DNA of 64,000 nucleotides from an uncultured Acidobacteriota bacterium (GTDB lineage Bacteria > Acidobacteriota > Blastocatellia > RBC074), in NCBI GenBank assembly GCA_902825875.1, contig CADECP010000008.1, positions 124,001-188,000 of the forward strand, given 5' to 3'. Position 1 is the first letter of the stretch. Every line of letters begins with the position of its first letter. Shown here piece by piece: positions 48,573 through 58,815 of this stretch. The position numbers and the translations under genes were made by a program. The notes under the pieces were generated by a model. That model made no database searches. It saw only the letters and a list, made by a program, of their open reading frames with translations, and was not told the origin of the DNA.

Positions 48573-50510
48573 ATGCCGCCAGTTCCAGCCACGCCAATCG
48601 CCATCACCATTCCGCCGTCCGAGTACCCGTACAGCTTTGTCGAAGTCGTTAATTTTCGCGGCGACTTTCCGCCGACGGATGGGTTTTCCAATCCGAAAGG
48701 CATGGCGTATCACCCTGAACTGGATCGGTTGTTGGTGTCGCTGTCGCCTTCCGGGTTTGAGGGCGGGCGTAAACAGGTGTTGAACCTGGTTTCGCCGGAT
48801 GGTTCGCGCAGCCGTTTTTCGCCCAGTTACAATACCTACCGCGAAGTCGAATCGAAACTGACCATTGTTCCTGAATTCGGCCCGCCGGTTGAAGCCGGTT
48901 TTACGCCCGGAGAAATTTTCATCGGACGCGGCCCGAACACGGAAATTTCCCGGCTGGCGGCAAACGGAGACGTTTTGGCAGATGTCTTTGCGCGACTGAC
49001 TCCGAACAGCAGTTTGTGGGGCGGACTGACCTTCGACACCGAAGGCGAATTCGGCGGCAAGCTGATAGCCGTCGAATCGAACGGCAAAATCTTTTTGATC
49101 TCGCCTGACGGTTCGGCGGAATTGTTGTTGGACATGGAGTTGCGATTGGAAGGCGTGGCTGTCGCTCCGTCAACGTTTGGGCCGCACACGAAAAACATCA
49201 TCGTCGGTTGCGAAGGTTATGGCGACGACGATCCGCACGGCGGAGAAATTTTTGCCATCAGCAAAGACCTGGAAGTCACTTTGTTGGCCAACATAGGATT
49301 TGCCGCAGAAGACATTCAGTTCATTCCGCCCATTGGCGGCACGATGTATCAAACTCAACTTTGTTTCGACCGCGAACGCGAAAACCGTTTGTTGTCGGTC
49401 AGCGCCAGCCAGTTTCTGAATCGGTTTGGCCGAATGATCGTCAACAACGAATTGACCGGCGAATTGTGGGAAGTCGCTTGGGACGGCAGCCGTTACACGC
49501 AACAAAACGTGGGGCGAGTGCCCGGACGCTGGTCGAGTCAGGGATTCAACTGGCAAGGAACCGAACTCGAATCGGCCTGCTTTGCCATCAAAAAACCTCG
49601 CATTCCAAACTGGTCGAACTGGTCTGCCGTGCCGGGCAATTTCACGACCGACCGCGCTCCGGCTGCCGCCACCGACCCGTTTGGCGAAGTGCTGCTGTTC
49701 AGCAAAGGCTCAGCCGACCGCGAAGTGTATTTGAACCGATTGCGCGAACGCAGCCAGTCGGCTTTGCCCGATCCGGACGGCGAACGCGAACGCGACTGGC
49801 AAGGTTGGCGACGCGACCCGTTTCGCATCGTCACGCCACACGCGCTGTCTTGTTCACAGCACAACCAACGAATGTACGCCTTCGCCGTCAGACCCGAAGG
49901 CGGAATCCTGCACAAATTTTATTCGCCGGATGAAAACGCTGAGACGATTCAATCTTGGGCGGAAGTTCCGGGCAGCTTGCTGACTTCAACCAATGTCGCC
50001 AGCGCAGTGGTCAACGGGCGACTGGTGCTCTGCGCGTTGAGTCAGGATCGAAAAATTTACTTGAACGAACTGGCTCCGGGCGGACGATATTGGAGCGGAT
50101 GGTATTTGATTCCCGGCGGCGGCAACACGGATGTCACGCCCGCATTGGTGTCGTTTCAAGACGAGTTGTATGTCTTCATCAAAGGCCTGACTTCAAAACG
50201 AATCTTGATGAAGGCGCGTACGCTGAACGGCGACTGGACTCCTTGGGGCGAGGTTCCCGGCGCAGGAAGAACGGACGCTTCGATTACTGCGGTCGTCAAC
50301 GAAGGTCAGCTTTTCATTTTCGTGCGGGGAACTAACAACCTGGCTTATGCCAACATCGCCAGCGAAACCGGAACCTGGAGCGGATGGTTGCAACTGCCCG
50401 GCACCATCACGACCGACGCGCCATTGGCGGCGGCTCCGGCTGGAGATCGCGTGTACCTGTTCGCCAAGGCGGCGAATGCTCCGCAGTTGTTTATGCTTTC
50501 GGTGTTATGA
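48573..50510 (+). CDS. Beta-propeller protein with PLL-like lectin repeats
   Basis: 645 residues, no signal peptide. The N-terminal half (about 1-340) reads as an SMP-30/NHL-type propeller (FSNPKGMAYHPELDRLLVSLS, LWGGLTFDTEGEFGGKL, GGEIFAISKDLEVTLLANIGF). The C-terminal half (about 345-645) has five or more repeats of about 50 residues with W..W..VPG.. signatures (NWSNWSAVPGNFTTDRAPAA, WTPWGEVPGAGRTD, WSGWLQLPGTITTDAPLAA), resembling the PLL/tectonin lectin fold. Sugar binding is inferred. The ATG at 48573 has AAAGGA. It may be the last gene after the glyA-TA run. Confidence 0.75.
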   Translation: MPPVPATPIAITIPPSEYPYSFVEVVNFRGDFPPTDGFSNPKGMAYHPELDRLLVSLSPSGFEGGRKQVLNLVSPDGSRSRFSPSYNTYREVESKLTIVPEFGPPVEAGFTPGEIFIGRGPNTEISRLAANGDVLADVFARLTPNSSLWGGLTFDTEGEFGGKLIAVESNGKIFLISPDGSAELLLDMELRLEGVAVAPSTFGPHTKNIIVGCEGYGDDDPHGGEIFAISKDLEVTLLANIGFAAEDIQFIPPIGGTMYQTQLCFDRERENRLLSVSASQFLNRFGRMIVNNELTGELWEVAWDGSRYTQQNVGRVPGRWSSQGFNWQGTELESACFAIKKPRIPNWSNWSAVPGNFTTDRAPAAATDPFGEVLLFSKGSADREVYLNRLRERSQSALPDPDGERERDWQGWRRDPFRIVTPHALSCSQHNQRMYAFAVRPEGGILHKFYSPDENAETIQSWAEVPGSLLTSTNVASAVVNGRLVLCALSQDRKIYLNELAPGGRYWSGWYLIPGGGNTDVTPALVSFQDELYVFIKGLTSKRILMKARTLNGDWTPWGEVPGAGRTDASITAVVNEGQLFIFVRGTNNLAYANIASETGTWSGWLQLPGTITTDAPLAAAPAGDRVYLFAKAANAPQLFMLSVL

Positions 50511-51581
50511 AGCTGTCTGAAGAACTTGTGAAGCGGTGATTGGGTCTGCCAGTAAATCCGCAGCCGACAGTAGACGATGGCATTTGGCTTTGGCCGCCAG
50601 TTCATTCAGCCACTGCCATTGTTGCGCGGTGTGTTCGCGCCAAAGTTGAAAGTACATGCTTTGTTCGGCCAATCGCAGTAACGCTTCGCTGCGCGCGAGC
50701 GGTTCCAGACGGCTGGCCGGTTCGTTGATGATTTGCGGCAACACAATGTGGTCAATTTTTCGGAAGCGCGTTTCAGCCAGTTCGAGCGTGCGGAAAAACT
50801 CCAGGCCACCGATACAGGTTCGATCCAGATATTGATGATGTTTGGTCGCGTCGTTCAGCGTCGGCCAACGACTGAATAACTCATCGCCGACGTGAAAATA
50901 CTTTTTGAGCGGCGTCAGAAACGCTCCGGCATCGTCTCTGCCGACCAGCAACGAATCATCCGAAACCGGTCGCCAGCCAGCCAGTCCAAGCGCCGTCGTC
51001 AAAGTAGTTTTCCCTGCCCGTTGCGCTCCGCACACCAGCCACAATTCATCCGCAGGCGACACAATGGCCGCCGCGTGCAAGTGATACAACTGCCTTGACC
51101 TCAACAGCAGCAGCAGCGCGAACAGCGCATAAGTGTTCGCCAGAATGTGCGGAAACTTCATCGCTTCAGGCGTGATCAGGCCAATCGCTTGGCCAGTTGA
51201 AACGTCCACACGAAACGCGGCGACTTCCATGTGGAAATAAAACTTATCTTCAGAGATTGCAGATTGCGGATTGCGAGGTGCGGATTCTTCCAACGAGGAT
51301 TTCGCTTCGCGCCACATCGAAAGAACTCCGGTTTGGGAAAAGAGTTCGGCGGTTGGCGGAATCAGAACTTCGCGCGGCGGCAGTTCATCGCGCATTCGCA
51401 ACTGAATGTGAATCGGAGTTGAGTGATCGGGGTCGTTTGCTGTAACCGCTGATTCGTCGTTCAGCGTGGTTGCTTGCGGGTTGTAGTAGCGGAAGTAATC
51501 GGCAAAAAGGCGAGTCAGGCGCGGCGAGCGTGCTGAAATGGAAACAGGGTTCCCGCAAATCGCCAGCGTGATGGCAGGCAT
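50505..51581 (-). CDS. HprK-like P-loop kinase (PqqD-associated)
   Basis: 358 residues. The C-terminal half has an HPr-kinase-like core: LHAAAIVSPADELWLVCGAQRAGKTTLTTALGLAGWRPVSDDSLLV, with a Walker A (GAQRAGKTT near residue 190) and an Asp-rich second strand (residues in the span given as motif, about 185-225). Such kinases occur in peptide-modifying clusters next to PqqD-domain genes, as here. The N-terminal part carries an element-derived stretch (PRNPQSAIS near residue 102). Its substrate is unknown; the PqqD-peptide gene just upstream is the obvious candidate. Its stop overlaps the convergent propeller gene by 6 nt. Confidence 0.78.
   Translation of the reverse strand: MPAITLAICGNPVSISARSPRLTRLFADYFRYYNPQATTLNDESAVTANDPDHSTPIHIQLRMRDELPPREVLIPPTAELFSQTGVLSMWREAKSSLEESAPRNPQSAISEDKFYFHMEVAAFRVDVSTGQAIGLITPEAMKFPHILANTYALFALLLLLRSRQLYHLHAAAIVSPADELWLVCGAQRAGKTTLTTALGLAGWRPVSDDSLLVGRDDAGAFLTPLKKYFHVGDELFSRWPTLNDATKHHQYLDRTCIGGLEFFRTLELAETRFRKIDHIVLPQIINEPASRLEPLARSEALLRLAEQSMYFQLWREHTAQQWQWLNELAAKAKCHRLLSAADLLADPITASQVLQTAS
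51245..51290. repeat. GCGGATT/GATTGCG word repeat inside the HprK-like gene
   Basis: Tandem GATTGC(G/A)GATTGCG words within the coding frame, translated on the minus strand as PRNPQSAIS. Single-arm element; the same word class is at 45758 and 51584. Confidence 0.7.
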
Positions 51582-51583
51582 AA

Positions 51584-51668
51584 GTAAATTCGGAATTCAG
51601 AAGGCGGAATGAGGAATGAATGTTTCAACAATAGATTCATCATTCCGCATTCCGCATTCAGAATTTAC
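51584..51668. repeat. Palindromic word-repeat element between PqqD and kinase genes
   Basis: GCGGAATG/GGAATGA words; left arm 51584-51620 complements right arm 51641-51668 with a loop of about 20 nt. It abuts the PqqD-gene stop codon (51670-51672) on the transcribed strand. Confidence 0.8.
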
Positions 51669-51669
51669 C

Positions 51670-52119
51670 TTAGGCTGGGCCGCCGATGGCGTTCGTCGCA
51701 ATGGTCGAAGAGCCGGAAAGCGTGACCTGTTGCAGCGAATTCGACAGTTTCAGTTGGGGTGGTTCGTACGCAGGCAGTTCGCCGCTGGCCGCGGCCAATG
51801 CCTTGTTGGAAACCGTAACGCCGTAATCCGAATAAAAAACCAGACCGTTGCCGTCCAGTTCATCCAGAAATGCGCGCGTATCCAACTCCGCCAGATCGTT
51901 GTTGATGTTGAACGCGGCGGCGAGCGCAACCGTCAGGCTTTCCGCCGAATTGGCCGAACCTGACCGCAACTGTTTCCACAGGAAAATCGCTGCCGCATTG
52001 AGGGTGTAATAGTGAAGGTTCTCAAGATCGAGAATGATTCCTTCTTGATTATCGAGCAGTTCGGTGAACGAAGCCTGCTCTTTCGTGACTATTGTCGGGG
52101 TAATGGTCTGCATCTGCAT
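51670..52119 (-). CDS. PqqD-domain protein with C-terminal YxxPxL tail
   Basis: 149 residues. Residues about 10-105 are a PqqD/RRE-type winged-helix domain: TELLDNQEGIILDLENLHYYTLNAAAIFLW (motif span), and DTRAFLDELDGNGLVF. These domains bind leader peptides of RiPPs. The last 40 residues form a separate tail beginning YEPPQLKLSNSLQQVTLSG and ending NAIGGPA, like a leader-plus-core rather than a fold. I prefer the ATG at 52119 with AAGGAA; the longer frame to 52161 lacks one. Upstream are TolB-like and NHL genes, downstream the HprK-like kinase. Confidence 0.78.
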   Translation of the reverse strand: MQMQTITPTIVTKEQASFTELLDNQEGIILDLENLHYYTLNAAAIFLWKQLRSGSANSAESLTVALAAAFNINNDLAELDTRAFLDELDGNGLVFYSDYGVTVSNKALAAASGELPAYEPPQLKLSNSLQQVTLSGSSTIATNAIGGPA

Positions 52120-52175
52120 GGGAATTTCCTTGCGTCCTTTCCAAAGACTTTGTTTGGCCATCCGGTCGCGCCGAA

Positions 52176-53129
52176 TTAGCGCGTTGGCCGTCCCGGACGA
52201 ACAGGTTCAGCCAAGAAGACTGCGCCATCATCCATTCCGGCGTTAAATGTCAGGCGTTCAACCGAACCTGAGCCGACGTTCAGCAGATAAATTTCCGCAT
52301 CGCCATCGCGCGTTGAAGTGAACAACATGCGGTCGCCGCGAACGGAAAGCGATCCATTGAAATCGCCCTTTTCGGTCAAAACTCGGAAGCTGCCGGTTTC
52401 GACAGTGGCCATCGCAATGCCGCTGTTTTCACTAACGGTCGCCGTCGTGTTGAAAACAATCTGCTTGCCATCGGCGCTCCAGCTTAACCCGCCGTTTGCT
52501 TTGGCGCTGCGAGTCAACTGACGAATCTCGCCGGTTGCACCCGTGTAAACCCAGATGTCGAACGCTCCGCCGCGATTGGAAACAAACGCAACGCGAGTTC
52601 CGTCGGGCGAAATCGCCGGAGAAAAGTCGGAAAACTGCTCGCTGGGAGGAACGATGACCCGGCGATTGATTCCGGTCGAAGTCATCACTTCGATGCCATC
52701 GCCGGAAAGAAACGCCACCCAGTTGCCGTCACGCGACGTGGAAGTTCCGGTTTCGTCGCCGGTGTTGACAGTCAAACGATTGACGCCGAGCAACATTGGG
52801 CGACGGGTACGAACCGCTGCGCCCAACTGACCGCTGAAAATTTCGTAGCTGCTGCCTTCGCGCGAAGCGAACACAATGCCGCGATTGGAAGAAATGGCGG
52901 GGGTCAAATGCCCACGTCCGGTGTTGGTCAACTGGCTGACCTGACGCGTGTTCAAATCAATTGAATAGAGTTCTGCGGCTCCGTTGCGCTGCGAAACGAA
53001 CACAGCATAACTTTCGTCGCCTCGCTCCTGCGCCAGCGCCACAACTGAAAGGGTAAGAGCAAAGATCAGGACGGCGATTCCGCTAACAGCGCGAGCCATA
53101 ATCCCTCTTGCCTTTTTGGATTCTTTCAT
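52176..53129 (-). CDS. Exported TolB-like beta-propeller (PD40 repeats)
   Basis: 317 residues. Signal peptide from about residue 12 (AVSGIAVLIFALTLSVVALAQ). Six or so PD40 blades follow: SYAVFVSQRNGAAELYSIDL, VSQLTNTGRGHLTPAIS, DFSPAISPDGTRVAFVSNRG and GGLSWSADGKQIVFNT. ATG at 53129 with GGAGG ten bases upstream. No Tol-Pal neighbours, so it is not the classical TolB; a binding or surface role with the NHL protein is plausible. Confidence 0.88.
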   Translation of the reverse strand: MKESKKARGIMARAVSGIAVLIFALTLSVVALAQERGDESYAVFVSQRNGAAELYSIDLNTRQVSQLTNTGRGHLTPAISSNRGIVFASREGSSYEIFSGQLGAAVRTRRPMLLGVNRLTVNTGDETGTSTSRDGNWVAFLSGDGIEVMTSTGINRRVIVPPSEQFSDFSPAISPDGTRVAFVSNRGGAFDIWVYTGATGEIRQLTRSAKANGGLSWSADGKQIVFNTTATVSENSGIAMATVETGSFRVLTEKGDFNGSLSVRGDRMLFTSTRDGDAEIYLLNVGSGSVERLTFNAGMDDGAVFLAEPVRPGRPTR

Positions 53130-53200
53130 AAGATCACTGCCTCCGATAATTTTTGGCAATTGTTGAGTCCCTGTTCGGGATCAAGATTGTTGGCTTTGCC

Positions 53201-53235
53201 AGAATCAGGCAGGACGTTTTCCTGCCTGATTCTGA
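53201..53235 (-). terminator. Hairpin between NHL and TolB-like genes
   Basis: Perfect 14-bp stem CAGAATCAGGCAGG (53201-53214) / CCTGCCTGATTCTG (53222-53235) with a 7-nt loop, 12 nt after the NHL gene stop. No T-run follows on the minus strand, so it may be an RNA-processing or partial-termination site within the operon. Confidence 0.55.
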
Positions 53236-53246
53236 CTTACGCACAT

Positions 53247-56200
53247 TTAGCGAATCCTGCGAATCGCGTTGTTCTTCGAGTCGGCGAAGATAATGTCGCC
53301 GTTCGGAGTCACAAGAATGCCGATATTCACGCGAACATCGAAACGTGTGCCCGAAGTCGAAGTTTGGAAGTCCGTGGCTTCCAAATTCAACAGCGCGTTG
53401 GCTGCCGGGCCGCCATCACCGGAATACCCCAAAGTATTACCGGCAAAGACAGAAGCCGTGCCAGTCGTGCCGTTGATGACAATCTGCAGAATCTTGTTGT
53501 CGCTTCTGCCGAGTTCCGAAGGTCCGGCATTGGTCACATAAAGCGCCCCGTCTTTGCCTTCGACCACGTCACGCGGATTCTTGAGCAAGGAACCGGTTCC
53601 ACCGCTCAGAATCGTGTCGAAGCAACTGGTCGGATTGGAAGCGCATTGTCCAGTGGCTTTTTCGCGCAGAATTGCGCTGTTGCCCAAGTTGGTGGCGCTG
53701 GTCTTACGACCTGCATTGGCGACCAACAAACGTCCAGCTGAATCGAACGAAAGACCGACGTAAGCATCATTGACACCGCCAGTCAGTATCGTCGTCACGG
53801 CGCCATTCTGACGAGCGATGCGACGAATACGCGAAGCAGCCGGGCTGCTGGCACTGGTTCCGGTTTGCTCACCAGCGTCGGCAACATAAATGTCGCCGCT
53901 CGTCGGGTGAATGGCAATGTCTGTCGGCCCCAGGAATCGAGCGCCGGTTGGACTGGTTCCGTCATTGATGTTGCCGATGCCGCCGCCGGCGATTGTGGCA
54001 ATGTTGCCTGCCGGGACGGTGATCGGAATTCCAGTACCGCCACCGGAATAGAACGTGACGTTGCTGGCCGACGTGTTGATGAATCGGATCAGACCAGTTC
54101 GACGAGACATTGTCGTAATCGTCGGGCCGCGTCTGGAGTCGGCAATAAAGAGTCCTTGCGCCGTGGCGACAATTCCTTGCGGAGTGTCGAACGCTGCCGT
54201 GTTGACCGGAGCGCCATCGGTTGGCCCGCTGCCCACGTCTTTGTTCACCGACACGATGGTCCCGGGCGGAACCGTTTGTTGAGCCTGAGTACCGGCAAAG
54301 ATAGTTACCGGCGTCGTACCGCAGTTGGCGAATTGCAGACGGTTGGCCGTCGAATTCGTCAGCCACATATTGCCGTTTGCATCAACAGCGACACCCAGCG
54401 GAGCCGACAGATCGGCGCTCGAAGCCAAAGCTCCTTCAAACGGCGAAGCCAATCCGCTTCCGGCGACTGTGTTGATATTGTTGGCCGGTATGGCGATTCC
54501 TGCAACTTCCGTCGCATTCGCGTCCAGATTCATGTAACGGATGCGGCCTTTGAAAGCAGCGCCCTGATCCAGAACGAAGATGCCTTTGCTGTCAGCAGCA
54601 ATGCTGGCCAGTGGCGGCGTAGCGGTACTGCCAAGCAGGTTGAATCCCGATTGATCTATCGTTCCTCCGTCACCGCAAGTGGAAGACGAATAATCGCAAG
54701 CAGTATCAGCCATTCCAGCGACAACTGTGCCCACGGCTGAAGCCGACGCAGGATTTGTCACCTCGACGATGGTTTGCTGGTTGCCAAGCGCCGCATAAAG
54801 TTTTCCGCCATGGAAAGCCACGCCGGAAATATGCGGGTTATTCCACGACCCCGGCGGAGGCGGAACATCCAGTTGATAAACCGAGAAAATGCTTCCTGAG
54901 CCATCAACACGAGAAACGCGACCATGCCCGGTGTCGGCAATATACAAATTGCCAGCCGGATCAAAGATTAAAGCGCGCGGTTGAGACAGCGGAACGCTGG
55001 TCGCCGCAGCCCCATTGGTCAACGGATCGTTACGAGCCGTATTCGCACCATTACCGGCGAAATCGGTTGCCGCGCCGCCAGCAGCAGGAATCTTGAATAC
55101 CTTGTTGGTTCCCGGCGTGGCGTCAATCACGTAAACATCACCTGTGGTCGGATGAACGGCCACTCCGTTGAGCACGTTGCCGAAACTTGTGGGAGACAAG
55201 GTGCCGACATTGCCCGCGCCGATGCTTGCACCATTGATCGTCTTGGCGCTATTTGATGCGTTCCAAACGCGAACTGCGGCAACGATGGAATCCACGTAAT
55301 AGAGAATTTCACCGTTCTTGCTGACCGCCAGACCGGTCACAGTTCCTGAATCGGCCACGCGGCCCGGAACGTTTTCACCGCCGTCCAAACCGCCGCCAAC
55401 CACAGTGCGGATGGTTCCCGGAGCGACTTTCATTCCGCCAATCGTCACGGTGTTTCGCGTGGTGTTGAAGAAGCGGACGAAGTTGCCGGAACTGGCCGAA
55501 TCAACGAAATACACGCCACGATCCATCGGATCAGCCGCTGCAACTGCCGGAGTGATGATGTTCACCTTCAATCCGGGATTGCCGTCGCCAAGCTGTCCGC
55601 CAATCACCGTATCAATGATCGGCGTGGTGCTGCTGGTCGTCGTGCCGCGCGAATCAATCTTCGCGCCACTGGTTGCCAACAAACCACCCGTTGCACTGTT
55701 GCTGATTTGGGAATTGGAGACTATGACGTTGGTTCCGTCAGAAATGATAGATGCGTTGCCAAGACTGCAGGACGAAGTCGCGCCACCGTTTTGCACACTG
55801 ACGTAATTCAGAATGCAGTTGGTCATCGCGTTCCGCGCAAAGAAAATCGCGCCGAAATTGCCGCCGCCCGGGATCTTGTCAAACGAAATCAGACTGTTGG
55901 CAGCAGGTGCTCCGGGCTGGGTTCCCAGATAAACGCCGGCATAGCCGTTGGCGGCGATGCAGCCGACTCGATCAGAGGCGTAATCGCCAGCCTGCAAGTT
56001 CAAATCAGCCGCAAGCTGAATGTTCGCGCTCGGCGTAATCGTCAATTCAGCCATCGCCGGAGCTTGCGCGCCGACAATCGCCGGATTGGAACAGTCACCG
56101 GCAATCTGAATCGGTGTGGCTCCCTGACCGACCAGCACGCCCGATTTCGAAAAATCGTTTGACGTGGCGTCGGCAGTGGTTCCGATGCGAACCGCATTCA

Positions 56201-57872
56201 CCTGATTCCCCGCGAAATCATTCGCAGCCGAATAATAAAAAGAAGCATCGCCAACGCTGGTCGCAACCGTCGCGCCAGTTGTGGGCAGATCATACAGCCC
56301 AAGCGCAGCATTTCCGCTCAACAACAATGCCGGGTCGGTCGCCGACAGGCCATTGTTTTCAACTCGATTGCGCGAAAATCCGGTGACTGAATCATTCGTG
56401 CCCAATGCTCTCAGACCGGACCCTGAACTGTTGCGCAAAATACCGTCGGTGAATCGCAGTGTGCGTCCCGATCCGGTGATGTTGACCGCAGCCAGACCGC
56501 TTCCGCCGCCGAATTCGACCACAACGTTTCTCATCGTCATCGAAGACGTTGCCGCAGCCGTGGCATCAATTCCGCCCCAAGCTCCACTGGTCGGAACCGA
56601 AGCTCCAGGCGAACGCTGAGCCGTGAAAACAATCTGACCGGCCGTCGCGGAAACTCCCGGAACGCCGCCATCAGCGTTGATGTTTCCAGAACCGCTGATC
56701 GAAATCGTTGCACCGCCGGCAACGTAAATCACAGTGCCCGGCGGAATTGGCGTCGAAGAGCCAATGCTCGCCGCGCCGGTTACCAGATAGGCTCCGCCCG
56801 AAGCGAAAGCGCCACCGGGAATGCTTCCAGACAATGTGTTCGACGGAACTCCCGTCACGGTCAGACGACCGCGAATCGTGCTGGAACCTTGCCCATTGGC
56901 CGTTCCGCCAGGATTGGTAACACGAACGCTGTAAATTCCGGCAGCCGTTCCGGCAGGAACTGTTGCCGTAATTGAGGTGGCCGTCGCCGTCACTCCGGTC
57001 ATAGGAGTTGCGGCTCCGGCAGCGGCAACCAATTCCACAGTCGGCGTTCCCGTGAAACCACGTCCGCTGATGGTCACGCTGGTTCCAGTCGAAGCATTGA
57101 CCTGAACCGCAGCCGGAGCAACGCTTTCAGCGGCAACGCCGAGATCGGCAATCACTTTGTAAGCGAAAAAGAAGCTCGGCGATTGGTTGGCAACCGCAAA
57201 ACTCCATACTCTGGTGCTTTTGCCTGCGGCAGCAATGTCGCCGTAATCACGCGAAACGCTCAATTTGCCGTTATAAGCAACCTGCCCATCATTGAAATAA
57301 GCGAAGCCATTCGCTCCGGGCAAATTGTTGGCATCCGCGCCTGCGGCGTTGGTGACTTTGAAGCTGTTAAAAACAATGCGCGAATTGTAAAGCGTCGCGC
57401 TAGTGTTGTTGGTCAACTCAATTTCACCCGTGACGGTTGCCGATTGATCCGCGCTGCTGACCAGCGCACTGCGAACGACACGGAAGCTGAAGCCCGCACC
57501 TTGCGAGACTTCGCCGCTCGGATCGCTGCGTGAATACAACCTTGAGCCTTTGCCTTCCGTCGAGCGCGTTCCTTTCGGCTGCAAAGTGAAGCTGCGGGTT
57601 TTGCCATCGAAGTATCCTTCGAACTCACCCACAATCACACCTTGGGCGCCATCGTTTTGCTCGAACGCGCGGCCATTGAGTGAAATCAGCGAGGCATTGG
57701 TGGCCGATGAGACCGAAGTCGCAGCCATCTTGCCCGCTTCTTTGCGTTCAGCCGCCTGGTGGCGCCAGCTCATCAAGCCAGCACCTGCCAAACAAAAGGC
57801 AATAAACGCAACTAATGCCGACCGGCGTAATGCCAGGCGGCGGAAACTGAAAATATATTCGCGACCAGCCAT
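53247..57872 (-). CDS. Giant exported NHL-repeat protein with IPT/TIG domain
   Basis: 1,541 residues from the ATG at 57872 (AAAGGAG 11 nt upstream). One N-terminal TM/signal helix ([19 protein letters not shown]). Then a beta-rich domain, an IPT/TIG Ig-like domain ([30 protein letters not shown]), a parallel-beta-helix-like middle ([19 protein letters not shown]), and a long C-terminal run of NHL propeller repeats ([73 protein letters not shown] at the end). No sorting or anchor signal is visible at the C-terminus. Likely surface- or periplasm-exposed. First gene of the NHL-TolB-PqqD-kinase run. Confidence 0.85.
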   Translation of the reverse strand: MAGREYIFSFRRLALRRSALVAFIAFCLAGAGLMSWRHQAAERKEAGKMAATSVSSATNASLISLNGRAFEQNDGAQGVIVGEFEGYFDGKTRSFTLQPKGTRSTEGKGSRLYSRSDPSGEVSQGAGFSFRVVRSALVSSADQSATVTGEIELTNNTSATLYNSRIVFNSFKVTNAAGADANNLPGANGFAYFNDGQVAYNGKLSVSRDYGDIAAAGKSTRVWSFAVANQSPSFFFAYKVIADLGVAAESVAPAAVQVNASTGTSVTISGRGFTGTPTVELVAAAGAATPMTGVTATATSITATVPAGTAAGIYSVRVTNPGGTANGQGSSTIRGRLTVTGVPSNTLSGSIPGGAFASGGAYLVTGAASIGSSTPIPPGTVIYVAGGATISISGSGNINADGGVPGVSATAGQIVFTAQRSPGASVPTSGAWGGIDATAAATSSMTMRNVVVEFGGGSGLAAVNITGSGRTLRFTDGILRNSSGSGLRALGTNDSVTGFSRNRVENNGLSATDPALLLSGNAALGLYDLPTTGATVATSVGDASFYYSAANDFAGNQVNAVRIGTTADATSNDFSKSGVLVGQGATPIQIAGDCSNPAIVGAQAPAMAELTITPSANIQLAADLNLQAGDYASDRVGCIAANGYAGVYLGTQPGAPAANSLISFDKIPGGGNFGAIFFARNAMTNCILNYVSVQNGGATSSCSLGNASIISDGTNVIVSNSQISNSATGGLLATSGAKIDSRGTTTSSTTPIIDTVIGGQLGDGNPGLKVNIITPAVAAADPMDRGVYFVDSASSGNFVRFFNTTRNTVTIGGMKVAPGTIRTVVGGGLDGGENVPGRVADSGTVTGLAVSKNGEILYYVDSIVAAVRVWNASNSAKTINGASIGAGNVGTLSPTSFGNVLNGVAVHPTTGDVYVIDATPGTNKVFKIPAAGGAATDFAGNGANTARNDPLTNGAAATSVPLSQPRALIFDPAGNLYIADTGHGRVSRVDGSGSIFSVYQLDVPPPPGSWNNPHISGVAFHGGKLYAALGNQQTIVEVTNPASASAVGTVVAGMADTACDYSSSTCGDGGTIDQSGFNLLGSTATPPLASIAADSKGIFVLDQGAAFKGRIRYMNLDANATEVAGIAIPANNINTVAGSGLASPFEGALASSADLSAPLGVAVDANGNMWLTNSTANRLQFANCGTTPVTIFAGTQAQQTVPPGTIVSVNKDVGSGPTDGAPVNTAAFDTPQGIVATAQGLFIADSRRGPTITTMSRRTGLIRFINTSASNVTFYSGGGTGIPITVPAGNIATIAGGGIGNINDGTSPTGARFLGPTDIAIHPTSGDIYVADAGEQTGTSASSPAASRIRRIARQNGAVTTILTGGVNDAYVGLSFDSAGRLLVANAGRKTSATNLGNSAILREKATGQCASNPTSCFDTILSGGTGSLLKNPRDVVEGKDGALYVTNAGPSELGRSDNKILQIVINGTTGTASVFAGNTLGYSGDGGPAANALLNLEATDFQTSTSGTRFDVRVNIGILVTPNGDIIFADSKNNAIRRIR

Positions 57873-58815
57873 TGTTGTTCTGACTCCTTTTTCTCTTATG
57901 GCGAGGAGATTTTGCCGCAAAGCTTCATCGGCTCCGCGGCTAGCCACTTCTGAAGATGATCTATCAACTACTTTCTGAGCTTCATAAACTCAGTTTTCAA
58001 TAAAGCCGTTTGATGTTTATGTAAAAAACCGTGCCGAACACAAATTCCGGCAAAGGATGCATTCAACCAGCATCCGAGATAACAACACAAAGATATAAAT
58101 TTGGAGCACCTGATTTTATGTGTTGGAGCACCACACCCACGCGAGCAAGCAAACAGAATAGATCAGGGGAAGACATCACCTTCAATCGGTTTCGCAGACT
58201 TTCCAGTCAGCGATTCAACTTGAGTGACTTAACCGGATATTGAGCGAGATGAAATGAATTGGCGGGCACAATGTCGAATGGCAACAGGCAAACTCATTCT
58301 TGTTTATTTCCTCAATCATTCTCTTTCACTCTTAACCACAGGTTTCAGTCATCCACAGATCCAAGGGGGCATTATTGTTGTCTTTACGTCAGACTTGTTC
58401 AGACTTGAGATCCTAGATCGAACCTTGATCTTTTTAAGATTTGTGAGGCACGGCAATTTGAGAAGCAACTAAAATCATCACCAGTGAGGAGAATCGGTGT
58501 TGCCGTCTGTTTGATTCGTTGCACCGTATCCGCGACGCATCTTAGCCAACGACCTAAAGTCCGTCAAGCGGTAATTTGGCGCGTCAATACTGTTTATTTA
58601 CAGTCTAACGAGCGACTTCACGCTTTAACGACACTTCACATAAAATCAACTTCGACGCATCTGAAAGCGCGATTTCGATTGCCTAAAAAGGCGTTTCTTG
58701 AAATGGAAAAAGGCCGTTGCTAAGATGTCCGCCGTTCGCAAAAGCGTAAGTTTTTAACCGCGCTTGTCCCAGTGGCAAGCCGATCATTTCGATTCGTCAA
58801 AGAGGAGTGCGAGGT
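57873..58815. other. About 940-bp gene-free divergent region, AT-richer
   Basis: Shared upstream region of the NHL gene (minus) and htrA (plus). Short plus frames (58031-58243, 58254-58472, 58484-58723) lack ribosome sites and motifs and are rejected. The middle is visibly more AT-rich than the surroundings. A promoter for htrA is proposed at 58698-58726; nothing else is supported. Confidence 0.55.
58698..58726 (+). promoter_or_regulatory. Possible sigma-70-type promoter for htrA
   Basis: TTGAAA at 58698-58703, 17-nt spacer, TAAGAT at 58721-58726, 90 nt before the htrA ATG. Match is moderate (5/6 and 4/6). Confidence 0.4.

Noticed and set aside
51670-51770. Lasso peptide precursor in the PqqD tail
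   Set aside because: YxxPxL fits a leader, but no Asp/Glu at ring positions 7-9 and no B1/B2 lasso enzymes nearby.
58031-58723. Three short plus frames in the gap before htrA
   Set aside because: Lack ribosome sites and motifs; composition is typical of random AT-rich DNA.
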